Assembly: GCA_035293045.1 (NCBI GenBank)
Contig: DATDOY010000094.1
Location: 1 to 5,393, forward strand
DNA length: 5,393 nucleotides
Origin: DATDOY01 sp035293045
GTDB lineage: Bacteria > Actinomycetota > Acidimicrobiia > IMCC26256 > JACPCJ01
Direction of reading: 5' to 3'
The translations under genes and the position numbers were made by a program. Shown here piece after piece: positions 5,311-5,393 of the stretch; the first letter of the stretch is position 1, and each line of letters starts with the position of its first letter. A model generated the notes under the pieces. It was not told where the DNA came from, did not search any database, and was given only the letters and a program-made list of their open reading frames with translations.

Positions 5311-5334
5311 GTTGAGCAAGCGGTTGAGCAAGTG
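5311..5334 (+). repeat. 12-bp tandem repeat in the leader of the SOS-controlled gene
   Basis: GTTGAGCAAGCG (5311-5322) is followed directly by GTTGAGCAAGTG (5323-5334), two copies with one mismatch. The repeat sits between the predicted transcription start and ATG 5343 and places an in-frame TGA at 5325. It could be slippage-derived or a binding motif in the leader. Confidence 0.7.
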
Positions 5335-5342
5335 GGTCGGTC

Positions 5343-5393
5343 ATGTCGTTGGCGGTGCTCGAAGAACATGTGAGCGGGCTCGAGAAGGTCCTC
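5343..5393 (+). CDS. Start of an SOS-controlled gene, possibly a 13E12/DUF222-type HNH endonuclease
   Basis: Only 17 codons are visible, reading MSLAVLEEHVSGLEKVL, before the right edge. An in-frame TGA at 5325 fixes the start at ATG 5343 or GTG 5355. No good ribosome binding site precedes ATG 5343. The helical, Leu/Glu-rich opening resembles the N-terminal region of DUF222 (13E12 repeat family) proteins, which usually end in an HNH nuclease domain, occur in many copies in actinobacterial genomes and are often LexA-controlled. The call therefore rests on the promoter, the LexA box and 17 residues. Another SOS gene remains possible. Confidence 0.5.
   Translation, partial: MSLAVLEEHVSGLEKVL

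Noticed and set aside
4900..5373. Plus-strand open frame of 157 residues running through the SOS promoter.
   Set aside because: It is antisense to the DoxX-like gene, reads through a promoter and operator, and stops just inside the real downstream frame.
1..5393. CRISPR array, tRNA or rRNA genes.
   Set aside because: No regularly spaced repeats, tRNA-like cloverleaf signals or conserved rRNA segments were seen on either strand.

Overview
The window is about 70% G+C and tightly packed, with almost no non-coding DNA. High-GC codon use, GTG starts, promoter-like TANNNT hexamers placed 6-8 nt before several start codons, and an actinobacterial-type LexA box all point to an actinobacterium. The start of what looks like a 13E12/DUF222-type HNH endonuclease gene is compatible with a lineage such as Acidimicrobiia. 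The lineage is inferred, because no rRNA or marker gene is present.

Layout from left to right: (1) a truncated minus-strand gene for a multi-pass membrane protein of the O-antigen ligase/polymerase family runs off the left edge. (2) A divergent intergenic region of about 100 bp with three inverted repeats separates it from a small plus-strand enzyme of the limonene-1,2-epoxide hydrolase family. (3) That gene converges on a minus-strand RimJ-like GNAT acetyltransferase, which lies downstream of a minus-strand AI-2E family membrane protein. (4) An 18-bp divergent gap follows. (5) On its other side a plus-strand AI-2E protein is followed by a second, different RimJ/RimL-like GNAT. The central 3.3 kb is therefore mirror-symmetric: GNAT, AI-2E, AI-2E, GNAT. 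(6) A small minus-strand DoxX-like membrane protein converges on the second GNAT. (7) The right edge holds a near-consensus sigma70-type promoter with a perfect LexA palindrome in its spacer, driving a gene of which only 17 codons are visible.

Two regulatory signals deserve most attention. The 18-bp gap between the two AI-2E genes carries one TACAGTA heptamer that can serve as the -10 element on both strands, with each start codon 6-7 nt away. This predicts a bidirectional promoter giving two leaderless mRNAs. At the right end, TTGACA, 17 bp and TATATT surround CGAACTGGTGTTCG, a textbook SOS-repressed promoter. No complete new defence or metabolic system is visible. The genes are ordinary accessory and housekeeping functions, and the novelty lies in the promoter architecture and the mirror arrangement.
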